Shown: in pieces, positions 42,848 to 50,100 of the stretch
Layout of the letters: every line of letters begins with the position of its first letter
Position numbering within the stretch: the first letter of the stretch is position 1
Assembly (NCBI GenBank): GCA_023431345.1
Contig: JAEYWK010000146.1
Location: forward strand, 13,548-77,547
Reading direction: 5' to 3'
Length of the DNA stretch: 64,000 nucleotides
Source of the DNA: Pseudomonadota bacterium
GTDB taxonomy: Bacteria; Myxococcota_A; Polyangia; Polyangiales; Polyangiaceae
Translations under genes and position numbers: made by a program
The notes under the pieces: model-generated
What the model saw: the letters and a program-made list of their open reading frames with translations, nothing else
Databases searched by the model: none
Told to the model about the DNA's origin: nothing

Positions 42848-43869
42848 CAACGTGCTCCTATGAAGACGCCGGCCTGATTGGCCCTGTGAATACGCTGGCG
42901 CAGCTCGTGCTCGCGAGCGTCGATGTGCGGTCCTTTTTCGCCGCGCCGGCGGCGTTGTTTCAAGAATGATAGCTCGATCAAGTCGAGCTGTTTGCGGCGG
43001 GCTTCGCCGTAGCCCTTCGTGCTGCTCATGAGCGCGAAGAAATTCCAGAGCGGCACCAGCATCCAGTAGCTGGAAGTGCGCTCGAGCTCCTTGGGGTGCA
43101 AGAGCCGGCCCGCTTCGTCGACCAAGCCCTTGAGCACGATGGCGCGATCGCGGATCGCCAGCGTGAGGATCACGAGGAAGAACAGCGCGTTGAAGATCCA
43201 GAACATGAGCAGCTTGAGCACCAAGCCGCTCCCGCCGTTGTAGAGGAACGTGACCAAGTAGTTGTGCAGGAAGTGCAGGCCCACCGCCGCGCACCAGCCG
43301 CCGATCGGCGCCAGCAGCTTGATCGCGCCGCTCGTCGACTCGGCCGCGATGCCGATGCCGAGCCCGGTCATGGCCGTGAACGACGCGTGACCCAAGCCGG
43401 CCATCACCGTGCGCAGCACGAACACCTGGAAGAACGCTTCACCGCCGTGCTGCGCACCCGCGCTGGCGATGTACAGGATGTCCTCGGTCATCGTGAAGCC
43501 GAGGCCGATCACGCCGCCGTAAATGGCGCCATCCAGCGCGCCATCGATCTCGCGCACCCAGAGCGCCGAGATGGCCCACAGCACCAGCAAGCCGAAGCCC
43601 TTGGTGCTCTCCTCGACCAGCGGCGCGACGAACGACGCCGTCGACGCGTCGATGAGCGCGGCCTGACCGGCCCCCAGGCTGGCGCGCAGGGCGCCCTGTC
43701 CGACCTCGTTACCGACGATGGCGGTCAGGGTGCTGACCACCGCGCCCCAGAAAAAGGCCACCGAGAGCAGCCAGAAGGGCTCGGGCTCGTAGCGATCGCT
43801 GCCGCGAATCACCAAAAAGTAGAAAAAAACCGTGGGCGCGACGATCAGCAGCGCGAGGAGGGCCACCAC
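42847..43869 (-). CDS. PrsW-family intramembrane metalloprotease
   Basis: A 340-residue integral membrane protein with about eight helices. PrsW motifs are visible: PLVEESTKGFG (Glu-Glu), GALDGAIYGGVIGLGFTMTEDILY, GHASFTAMTG and GLHFLHNYL with its His. These form the presumed zinc site. Its substrate could be an anti-sigma factor, as in PrsW, but none is recognised nearby. It is translated just before a small lipoprotein and is divergent from tatB. Confidence 0.88.
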   Translation of the reverse strand: MVALLALLIVAPTVFFYFLVIRGSDRYEPEPFWLLSVAFFWGAVVSTLTAIVGNEVGQGALRASLGAGQAALIDASTASFVAPLVEESTKGFGLLVLWAISALWVREIDGALDGAIYGGVIGLGFTMTEDILYIASAGAQHGGEAFFQVFVLRTVMAGLGHASFTAMTGLGIGIAAESTSGAIKLLAPIGGWCAAVGLHFLHNYLVTFLYNGGSGLVLKLLMFWIFNALFFLVILTLAIRDRAIVLKGLVDEAGRLLHPKELERTSSYWMLVPLWNFFALMSSTKGYGEARRKQLDLIELSFLKQRRRRGEKGPHIDAREHELRQRIHRANQAGVFIGAR

Positions 43870-43937
43870 ACTCCGAACGGTACCAGGCTCGGGCCGGGCT
43901 GCCCAAGTATGCTAAGACGCGACGCAGGAACCACCGA

Positions 43938-44897
43938 GTGTTTGGGTTTTCGTTCGGCGAATTGCTCGTGATTTCCTTGGTGACTTTGGTGGCCGTGGGG
44001 CCGCAAAAGCTGCCGGGGATGCTGAAGACCATGGGTCAATGGGCCCGTAAGCTGCGCCAGATGACGATGGACGTCCGGCAGCAGACGGGCATCGACGAGA
44101 TGCTGCGAGCAGAGGGCATCCAGCTCGCGGAGCTTCGCAGCCTGATGCGTGGCTACCACGGCATGGCGTCCAGCCCCGCGCCCGCGCCCGCGCCCGCCCC
44201 TGCCCCGCCGCCCCCTGTGCACACGTACGATGATCCCTACGGCGGCCTCGAGCCTGATCCCACGCGCGAGTACCCGATGGAAGGAGCCGACGCGTGCGGC
44301 GCGCTGCCCGATGATCTCCTGGAACCGGCGGCGTCGAGCGATGTCGCCGTGGCGCCGGGCGCCCCCGACGCGCCCGAGGCGCCGGCCCCGAGCGCCGACG
44401 CGCCCGAGGCGCCGGCCTTGAGCGCCGAACCACCCGAGGCGCCGGCCCTGAGCGCCGAAGCACCCGAGGCGCTGAGCGCCGAACCACCCGAGGCGCCGGC
44501 CCTGAGCGCCGAAGCGTCGACAGCGAGCTCCGAAGGCGCGACGACGCCGAACACCGACGAAACGGCGATCGAAGCGCCGACGCCGAAGGCGCTCGAACCG
44601 CTGAAGAGCCAACCTGCGCCGCCCGTCCCGCCGGCGCCCGTCCCGCCGGCGCCACGGCGCTCTTCCGCACCGCCGCCTGCTCCGTCGTCTCGGCCTGCGC
44701 CTGGCATTCCGCGCCCCGCCGGCACGCCGCCGCCTCCTCCACGCAGGTCCGCACCGCCGCGTCCGCCGTCTGCGCCAGCGCCGAAGGTCGATTCGGCTTC
44801 GTCGCCTACTTCTACTTCTACTGCTTCCCCGGCGTCGGCTCCGCTAAGCACCACGCCGGCTGCCACCGGCACCGGAGGCGCCAATGGCAACGGCTGA
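43938..44897 (+). CDS. tatB: TatB-type twin-arginine translocase subunit with long repetitive tail
   Basis: The first 60 residues are a TatA/TatB-type membrane helix and amphipathic helix: MFGFSFGELLVISLVTLVAVGPQKLPGM, LKTMGQWARKLRQM. The 'GPQKLP' and length of the amphipathic helix favour TatB. The rest, over 230 residues, is Pro/Ala/Glu low complexity and is built in part from a 30-bp minisatellite, far longer than normal TatB (about 170). Start is GTG 43938. It overlaps tatC by 14 bp. No tatA is in the window. Confidence 0.85.
   Translation: MFGFSFGELLVISLVTLVAVGPQKLPGMLKTMGQWARKLRQMTMDVRQQTGIDEMLRAEGIQLAELRSLMRGYHGMASSPAPAPAPAPAPPPPVHTYDDPYGGLEPDPTREYPMEGADACGALPDDLLEPAASSDVAVAPGAPDAPEAPAPSADAPEAPALSAEPPEAPALSAEAPEALSAEPPEAPALSAEASTASSEGATTPNTDETAIEAPTPKALEPLKSQPAPPVPPAPVPPAPRRSSAPPPAPSSRPAPGIPRPAGTPPPPPRRSAPPRPPSAPAPKVDSASSPTSTSTASPASAPLSTTPAATGTGGANGNG
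44367..44510 (+). repeat. 30-bp minisatellite in tatB
   Basis: Five units (four of 30 bp, one shortened to 24 bp) coding for repeats such as EAPALSAEPP. All keep the reading frame. Length polymorphism between strains would be expected. Confidence 0.9.
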
Positions 44898-45720
44898 GGT
44901 CCACGCCTTGAACGACAAGAACGACAAGGACCCGCCCGAAGACGAAGAAGGCACCATGACGCTGTGGGAGCACCTCGAGGAGCTCCGCGGCCGCATCATC
45001 CGCATGGCGCTCGCCTTCCTGGTCGGCAGCGTGGTCTGCTGGCTCTACAAGGAATCGATCCTCGATTGGCTGACCATTCCGCTCAAGGACGGTTGGCCCA
45101 AGGGTGAAGGCGCCCCCACCCTGCACTTCGGCACGCCGGCCGCGCTGTTCATCTCCTATGTGCGGCTGTCGGCGCTGTCCGGTTTTCTGTTCGCGCTGCC
45201 GATCATTCTGTATCAGCTGTGGGCTTTCATCGCGCCCGGCCTCTACTCGAAAGAGAAGAAGTTCGCGATCCCGTTCGTGATCTCGTCGGTCGCGCTGTTC
45301 GTCGGCGGCGGCTATTTCGGTTACCGCGTCGCGTTCCCGCCCGCGTTCACCTTCTTGCTCGGCTTCGCGAAGAACCTACCTTCCGACGTGAACCTAGTGC
45401 CGACGGTGATGATCGGCGACTACATCGAGTTCGTCACGCGCATGTTCTTGGCGTTCGGCGCCGCCGCGGAGCTGCCGATCGTAGCGTTCTTCCTGACCGT
45501 GGCCGGCATCATCACGCACCGGCACCTGATCAAGTTCTTCCGCTACTTCATCGTAGTGGCTTTCATCATCTCGGCCATCGTCACGCCGCCCGATCCGCTG
45601 AGCCAGATCTTGCTCGCGGTCCCGCTCATCGGGCTCTACGGCGTCTCGATCGTGGTCTCGTGGCTGTTCACGATGAACCGCGAGCGCGCCCAAGCCAAAG
45701 CGGCCGCGAAGTCCGAGTAG
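44884..45720 (+). CDS. tatC: Sec-independent protein translocase TatC
   Basis: Core receptor of the Tat exporter, 278 residues with six helices. Diagnostic segments are MTLWEHLEELRGRIIRM at the N-terminus, FALPIILYQLWAFIAPGLYSKEKK, FGAAAELPIVAFFL and VTPPDPLSQILLAVPL. The conserved Glu residues of the E-helix region and the FxE motif are recognisable. It overlaps tatB by 14 bp, so the two are coupled. Confidence 0.96.
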   Translation: MATAEVHALNDKNDKDPPEDEEGTMTLWEHLEELRGRIIRMALAFLVGSVVCWLYKESILDWLTIPLKDGWPKGEGAPTLHFGTPAALFISYVRLSALSGFLFALPIILYQLWAFIAPGLYSKEKKFAIPFVISSVALFVGGGYFGYRVAFPPAFTFLLGFAKNLPSDVNLVPTVMIGDYIEFVTRMFLAFGAAAELPIVAFFLTVAGIITHRHLIKFFRYFIVVAFIISAIVTPPDPLSQILLAVPLIGLYGVSIVVSWLFTMNRERAQAKAAAKSE

Positions 45721-45742
45721 GGGCGCCAAACGCCGGCGCGCG

Positions 45743-46174
45743 TCAGTCGCTTTCGCGCGCGTACGGCTCGCCGCGCAAAATCGAGAGCGAGCGGTAGAGT
45801 TGCTCGAGCAAGAGCACGCGCGCGAGGCGATGCGGCAGCGTGAGCTTGGAGAGGCTCAGCCGAGCCTGCGCGCTGCTCGAGAGCGGCTGGGGGATGCCCT
45901 CCGCGCCGCCGATCACGAAGGCGACCACGCCCTTGCCGGTGCTGCCCCAGCGCTCCACGCGGCGCGACAGCTCGCTGCTCGTGACGACGTCGCCGTCGAC
46001 CTCGAGCGCTACCACGTAGGCGCCGGACGGCACCGCCGAGGCCAAGTCCTTGGCGGACTTGACCTCGATCTCTTCGCATTTGACGAAGCGCCGGATGCGG
46101 CCGAGGTAATCATCGGCGATCGCGCGCACCTCGCGCTCTTTGAGCTTCCCCGCCGCGACGACGACGAGCTTCAC
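45743..46174 (-). CDS. rlmH: 23S rRNA (pseudouridine1915-N3) methyltransferase RlmH
   Basis: SPOUT-fold methyltransferase acting on the 70S ribosome, 143 residues. Markers are VKLVVVAAGKLKEREV, AYVVALEVDGDVVTSSEL, FVIGGAEGIP and LTLPHRLARVLLLEQLYRSLSI. At the C-terminus, where E. coli and S. aureus have PYH/AYH, this protein has PYARES, so the conserved His is Ala. Start is GTG 46174, overlapping the rsfS stop (GTGA). The rsfS-rlmH order is conserved in bacteria. Confidence 0.93.
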   Translation of the reverse strand: MKLVVVAAGKLKEREVRAIADDYLGRIRRFVKCEEIEVKSAKDLASAVPSGAYVVALEVDGDVVTSSELSRRVERWGSTGKGVVAFVIGGAEGIPQPLSSSAQARLSLSKLTLPHRLARVLLLEQLYRSLSILRGEPYARESD

Positions 46175-46614
46175 ACTTGCCCGGGCACGCGCACGCGCTT
46201 GGCGTCCATCCACAAGCCGTCGAGGTCGTAGAGCGCGCGCGTTTCCGCGAGGAACACGTGCACGACGATGTCGACGAAGTCGATCAGCACCCACTGCCCG
46301 CGCGGTAGGCCTTCGATCGAAATCGCGTGCCAGCCTTGCTTGCCGAGCGCCTCATCGACGGCGTCGGCGATGGCGGCGACGTGGCGATCGGCGTGCCCGG
46401 TCATCAAGACCAGGTAGTCGGCGTAGTCGACCTTGCCCGCGACGTCGATGATCTCGACGCCCATCGCCTTCTTGTCGAGCGCGGCGGCGGCGGCGGCGAG
46501 CGCCATGCGCTGGGCGTCGCTCGAATCGCGAACCGGCTTGGTGGCGGCGCGCAGCGGGGTGGGCTTGGTGGCGACGCGAACGGGTTTCTTGAGGGCCTTC
46601 AGCTTTTTCTTCAT
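46171..46614 (-). CDS. rsfS: Ribosome silencing factor RsfS
   Basis: Binds ribosomal protein uL14 and prevents subunit joining when cells are starved. The core (about 45-147) has KKAMGVEIIDVAGKVDYADYLVLMTGHADRHVAAIADAV, GLPRGQWVLIDFVDIVVHVF and a final RALYDLDGLW. The N-terminal 40 residues are a Lys/Arg-rich extension (MKKKLKALKKPVRVATKP) absent from shorter homologues and may contact rRNA. It overlaps rlmH. Confidence 0.93.
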   Translation of the reverse strand: MKKKLKALKKPVRVATKPTPLRAATKPVRDSSDAQRMALAAAAAALDKKAMGVEIIDVAGKVDYADYLVLMTGHADRHVAAIADAVDEALGKQGWHAISIEGLPRGQWVLIDFVDIVVHVFLAETRALYDLDGLWMDAKRVRVPGQV

Positions 46615-46660
46615 GTGAGTCGAGCGCGAGCGTGACGCCGAGCTTGGTCTCGAACGAAGG

Positions 46661-46924
46661 TCACGGGGTGCCTGGCGCGAGCGTAGCACCACTTCCGGCC
46701 GCGCTTTGCGGCGCTGGCGTGGCTTCGGGTGCCGCCGTGGGCCCTTCGGCAGGTGCCGGCGCCTCGACCGACGCGCTCGGCGGGGGCGCCGACGACGCAG
46801 GCGGCCAAGGCTGCGTCACTGGGACCTCGTATTCGGGCGGAGGCAAGCCTTGCGGGCGCCCCGGCGTGCCGCAGCCCGCGCTGAGCACCCAGGCCAGGCA
46901 TGCGAGCGGTGTGGTGACTTTCAT
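46661..46924 (-). CDS. Small Pro/Ala-rich lipoprotein
   Basis: An 87-residue lipoprotein: signal MKVTTPLACLAWVLSAGC, then a low-complexity Pro/Ala/Ser tail without recognisable domain. Its ATG overlaps the preceding lipoprotein stop (ATGA). It probably forms a pair with that protein. Function unknown. Confidence 0.6.
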   Translation of the reverse strand: MKVTTPLACLAWVLSAGCGTPGRPQGLPPPEYEVPVTQPWPPASSAPPPSASVEAPAPAEGPTAAPEATPAPQSAAGSGATLAPGTP

Positions 46925-47235
46925 AAGGCCATCCCTGCGTCTGGCTCCGGGGCCCCCGTCTCCCCTTCGGGCTCGGCTCCGTCGGGCGGCGCGCCGCCAT
47001 CGGGCGCGAAGGGAGAGGGCGCGAAGGGAGAGGGCGACGGCATCGGCAGCAAGGGCGCGCCGGGCGCCAGGCTCTCGGGGCGCGGAGCCGCCTCCGTACC
47101 TGCGGCGCGGGCACCGAGCGCGCGCGGCGGGGCGGCGGCGATCTCCAGCTTGGCCGGCGGCGGCGGCGGGTCGGTGTGAGGGGCTGGGCAGCCGGTGAGG
47201 AGCAGCGCGAGCGCGGCGGCGTGCGTCTGCTTCAC
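46921..47235 (-). CDS. Small Pro-rich lipoprotein
   Basis: A 104-residue lipoprotein, signal ending LLTGC, followed by Pro/Ala/Glu/Gly-rich sequence with SPFAPSPFAP repeats. I use GTG 47235, which overlaps the epimerase-type gene stop (GTGA); a GTG 9 bp upstream is equivalent. It has no domain. It is coupled to the neighbouring lipoprotein and may act with it in the envelope. Confidence 0.6.
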   Translation of the reverse strand: MKQTHAAALALLLTGCPAPHTDPPPPPAKLEIAAAPPRALGARAAGTEAAPRPESLAPGAPLLPMPSPSPFAPSPFAPDGGAPPDGAEPEGETGAPEPDAGMAL

Positions 47236-48191
47236 GACAGCCACCGCTCTTCGTCGACCGCGCGCAGCGTCGCCTCCAGGCCGTAAGCAGGAGCGTAGCC
47301 CAGAGAGGCGCGCGCCTTCGCGTCGTCGACCATGCAGACGTAACGAATGAAATCGAGCTCGGGCGCGGGGAACGACGTGAGCCGAAAGCGAAACAGGTTC
47401 TTCACGGCCGCCTTCGCCATCGCGTGCGGTACCGCGACCACGCGCCGGCCGAGCAGCGCGATGGCCTTGGAAAGCGCGAGCGGCTCGGGGCCGGCGAGGT
47501 TGTAGATCCCGCGCACGCCCGGCACGAGCGACAACTCGATCGCGCTCAGCACGTCGCGCTGGTGAACGACCTGCATCATGGGATCGAAGCCGAGCAGCGT
47601 GGGCACCGTATCGAGGCGCAGGTAGTTGCTGGGGGCGTTGCGGACCGTGCCCAAGATGTGTGCGGGTCGCAAGATCACGGTATCGGTGCTGGGGTTACGC
47701 CAAAAGAAGGCATTTACCAGCATGTCGAGCTCGACCAAATCGCGAATGTCGCTGAACGGACCGGCGCCGAGCAGCGGCGCGTCTTCCCGGATCAGCTGCG
47801 GGTTGTCGGGGCGCGGACCGTAGACGTTGGCGCTCGAGAGCAGCACCAGCTTGGGAATCTTGTAAGCCTCGACGTACTCGAGCACCTTCTGCAAGCCGAC
47901 CACGTTGAAGTCGTGGTGCTCGATCGAGCTCTCGTGGGGGTCGTGCATCACGCCCAAGTGCACGACGGCGGCCACGCCGTGGCGAAAGCACTCGCGGGCG
48001 CGGCTGCTGCGGATATCCAGCTGGTGATGCTCCACGTCGCCGGGGGCGTCGATGAAAGCGCGCCGGTCGACGCCGATGACCTTGCGCTTGCGGTGGAGCA
48101 GCCGCGACAGGTCGCGCCCGAGCCGCCCGCAGATGCCCGTCACCACCACTGACCCGAGGTCGCTGCCCACCACGGCGACGTCGGACGTCAC
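47232..48191 (-). CDS. Extended SDR-family (epimerase/dehydratase-like) protein
   Basis: A 319-residue Rossmann protein. The nucleotide motif is VVTGICGRLGRDLSRLL (GxxGxxG), followed by GVDRRAF, DIRSSR, VHLGVMHDP and LLSSANVYGPRP. The usual catalytic YxxxK is not visible in its place (PFSDIRDLVELDML), so it may bind NAD(P) without normal redox activity. It overlaps the acyltransferase gene upstream (ATGA). I infer a lipid- or sugar-related pathway from that neighbour. Confidence 0.82.
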   Translation of the reverse strand: MTSDVAVVGSDLGSVVVTGICGRLGRDLSRLLHRKRKVIGVDRRAFIDAPGDVEHHQLDIRSSRARECFRHGVAAVVHLGVMHDPHESSIEHHDFNVVGLQKVLEYVEAYKIPKLVLLSSANVYGPRPDNPQLIREDAPLLGAGPFSDIRDLVELDMLVNAFFWRNPSTDTVILRPAHILGTVRNAPSNYLRLDTVPTLLGFDPMMQVVHQRDVLSAIELSLVPGVRGIYNLAGPEPLALSKAIALLGRRVVAVPHAMAKAAVKNLFRFRLTSFPAPELDFIRYVCMVDDAKARASLGYAPAYGLEATLRAVDEERWLS

Positions 48192-49111
48192 GTGAAGACC
48201 CCGCGCCGCTCACGCAGGCCGCGGCGCAGCAGATCGTTGATGGTCTGCTGGACCAGCCACACCTTGTCGCCAATCACGCTGTCGTCGTCGTCCGCGTCGC
48301 CGTAAAAGCGCATCGGCTCGCCGAAATAGAGTCGGTATTTGGTGGGCAGCGGCATGGCGCCGCCAGGCAGCAGCAGCTGCGGAACCAGCGGGAATGCCGG
48401 CAAGCCGAGCGCGCGCGCCGCCCACTCGATGTTACCGAAGCTGAGGTATTGCTCCTCGGCCCCGATCACCGCGACGGGCACAATAGGCGTCTGCGTGCGT
48501 AGCGCCAGGCGCATGAAGCCGTGACCGAACGGCTCGAGCTGGTAGCGCTGAGCGAACGGTTTGTTGATGGCCTTCATGCCTTCGGGAAACGCCAGCACGA
48601 GCTCGCCCATCTCGAGCAGCCGCATGGCATTCTCTTGCAGCCCAACCACCTGCCCTACCCGGCTGAAGAAGGCCGACACGAAGGGCAGCGTCGCGGTCCA
48701 TTTTTCGACCATGGCGCGCGTCACGCGCGGCGGCCGGGCGTCGTAGAACATGGCCGAGCCGATGATGGCGGCGTCGATCGGGATTTGGCCGGAGTGGTTG
48801 GCGATGAGCAGCGCCCGCCCGGCGGGGACGTGCTCGATGCCGAACACTTCGGTCCGAAAGTACAAGCGATGAAAGACCGCCACCACCTTGGCGGCCTGGC
48901 GCGCCGTCTCCGGATCGAAGCCGAACGGGTCGCCGCCGAGCGTGACGTAGCGGTGGCGGAGGCTGTGAACGCGCTCTTCGAAATCGTCTCCCAACAGACG
49001 CTGGCGCAGCTCGTCTTTGGCGCGCGACGCCGCGTGCGCCACTCGCGACAGGAACGGGAGCGTGCTTTGGGCCACGTCGGCCAAACGAACCAGGGCGCTG
49101 CGCTGCTGCAT
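48188..49111 (-). CDS. PlsC-type glycerolipid acyltransferase
   Basis: A 307-residue member of the 1-acyl-glycerol-3-phosphate acyltransferase superfamily. The catalytic NHSGQIPID (NHx4D) motif is at about residue 105, with FPEGMKAINK as the substrate-binding block and an IVPVAVIGAEEQY strand. An N-terminal helix-rich part precedes it. It could acylate a lysophospholipid or another lipid. The next gene in the operon encodes an SDR-like protein coupled to it. Confidence 0.88.
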   Translation of the reverse strand: MQQRSALVRLADVAQSTLPFLSRVAHAASRAKDELRQRLLGDDFEERVHSLRHRYVTLGGDPFGFDPETARQAAKVVAVFHRLYFRTEVFGIEHVPAGRALLIANHSGQIPIDAAIIGSAMFYDARPPRVTRAMVEKWTATLPFVSAFFSRVGQVVGLQENAMRLLEMGELVLAFPEGMKAINKPFAQRYQLEPFGHGFMRLALRTQTPIVPVAVIGAEEQYLSFGNIEWAARALGLPAFPLVPQLLLPGGAMPLPTKYRLYFGEPMRFYGDADDDDSVIGDKVWLVQQTINDLLRRGLRERRGVFT

Positions 49112-49182
49112 GACGGGAACGCGGGCATGTTAGCGTGAGAGTCCGTGGCTCCGCTCGTGATTCCCCGAAGCTCCCTCGGAAG

Positions 49183-50100
49183 ATGCCTCCGCTGCTGATC
49201 CCTCCGCCGCTCCGGCCCGGGTGCATCGTGCGCGTGATCGCGCCGGCCAGCCCGTTCGACCGCACCCTGGCGCTCTCGGGTATCGCCTTCCTGGGACAAC
49301 GTTACCGGGTCCAGTACGACTGGCAGATGTTCTCGCGGGACGGCTTCCTGGCCGGTTCCGACGAGCGGCGGCGGCACGAGCTGGCGGCGGCGCTGGGCGC
49401 AGCGGAGGTTTCCGCGGTGATTGCCGCGCGCGGAGGTTATGGCATCACGCGCATCGCGTCGGAGATCGACTTCACGGTGCTGCGGCAGCATCCCAAGTGG
49501 CTGGTCGGCTTCTCGGACGTGACGGCCCTGCACGCGGAGGCTCAGGCCGTGGGCGTGGCGTCGTTACACGCTCACCATGCGGCCGGCCTGGGCCGCGGCG
49601 ACGCTCGTGCGCGGCAAGCATGGCTCGAGGCGCTCGAGGCGCCGCTCGCGCCGCGCGTGCTCCAGGGCAAAGGTTACGGCACGGGGCGTGGCGGTGGCCG
49701 CGTGCGCGGGCCGCTCGTGGGCGGCAACCTGTGCGTCCTCTTCACGTGCGCGGTCACCGGTCGCTGGCGAGCGCCTCCGGGCGCCATCCTCGCGCTCGAA
49801 GACGTGACTGAGTCTTCTTACCGCATCGACCGCATGCTCAGCGCGCTGCGGCTCGGTGGACACTTGCGCGACGTGGCGGGTGTTGCGCTCGGCAGCTTCA
49901 CGGATTGTCCGCCGGGTCCGCACGGCGTCGCGGTCGAGACGGTGCTGCGACGTGAGCTCGCATTGCTGGGCGTTCCGGCCGTGGGGGGCTTGCCCTTCGG
50001 CCATGATTTGCCGAACGAGCCGCTGCTGCTCGGCGCCGAAGCAGAGCTCGACGCCGAGCGGGGTGTCTTGCAGACCGGCCGGCTCGATCAGGTCGCCTGA
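49183..50100 (+). CDS. LD-carboxypeptidase (LdcA/MccF, S66 family)
   Basis: Cleaves the L,D bond in recycled murein tetrapeptides. The nucleophile Ser lies in LVGFSDVTALHAEA, the Glu in ALEDVTESSYRIDRML, and the His in GLPFGHDLPNEPL; ARGGYGITRI is the oxyanion region. The triad is complete. Length is 305 residues with ATG 49183 (GGAAG box); a GTG at 49135 is also open. Its 3' end overlaps the giant TPR gene by 13 bp tail to tail. Confidence 0.9.
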   Translation: MPPLLIPPPLRPGCIVRVIAPASPFDRTLALSGIAFLGQRYRVQYDWQMFSRDGFLAGSDERRRHELAAALGAAEVSAVIAARGGYGITRIASEIDFTVLRQHPKWLVGFSDVTALHAEAQAVGVASLHAHHAAGLGRGDARARQAWLEALEAPLAPRVLQGKGYGTGRGGGRVRGPLVGGNLCVLFTCAVTGRWRAPPGAILALEDVTESSYRIDRMLSALRLGGHLRDVAGVALGSFTDCPPGPHGVAVETVLRRELALLGVPAVGGLPFGHDLPNEPLLLGAEAELDAERGVLQTGRLDQVA

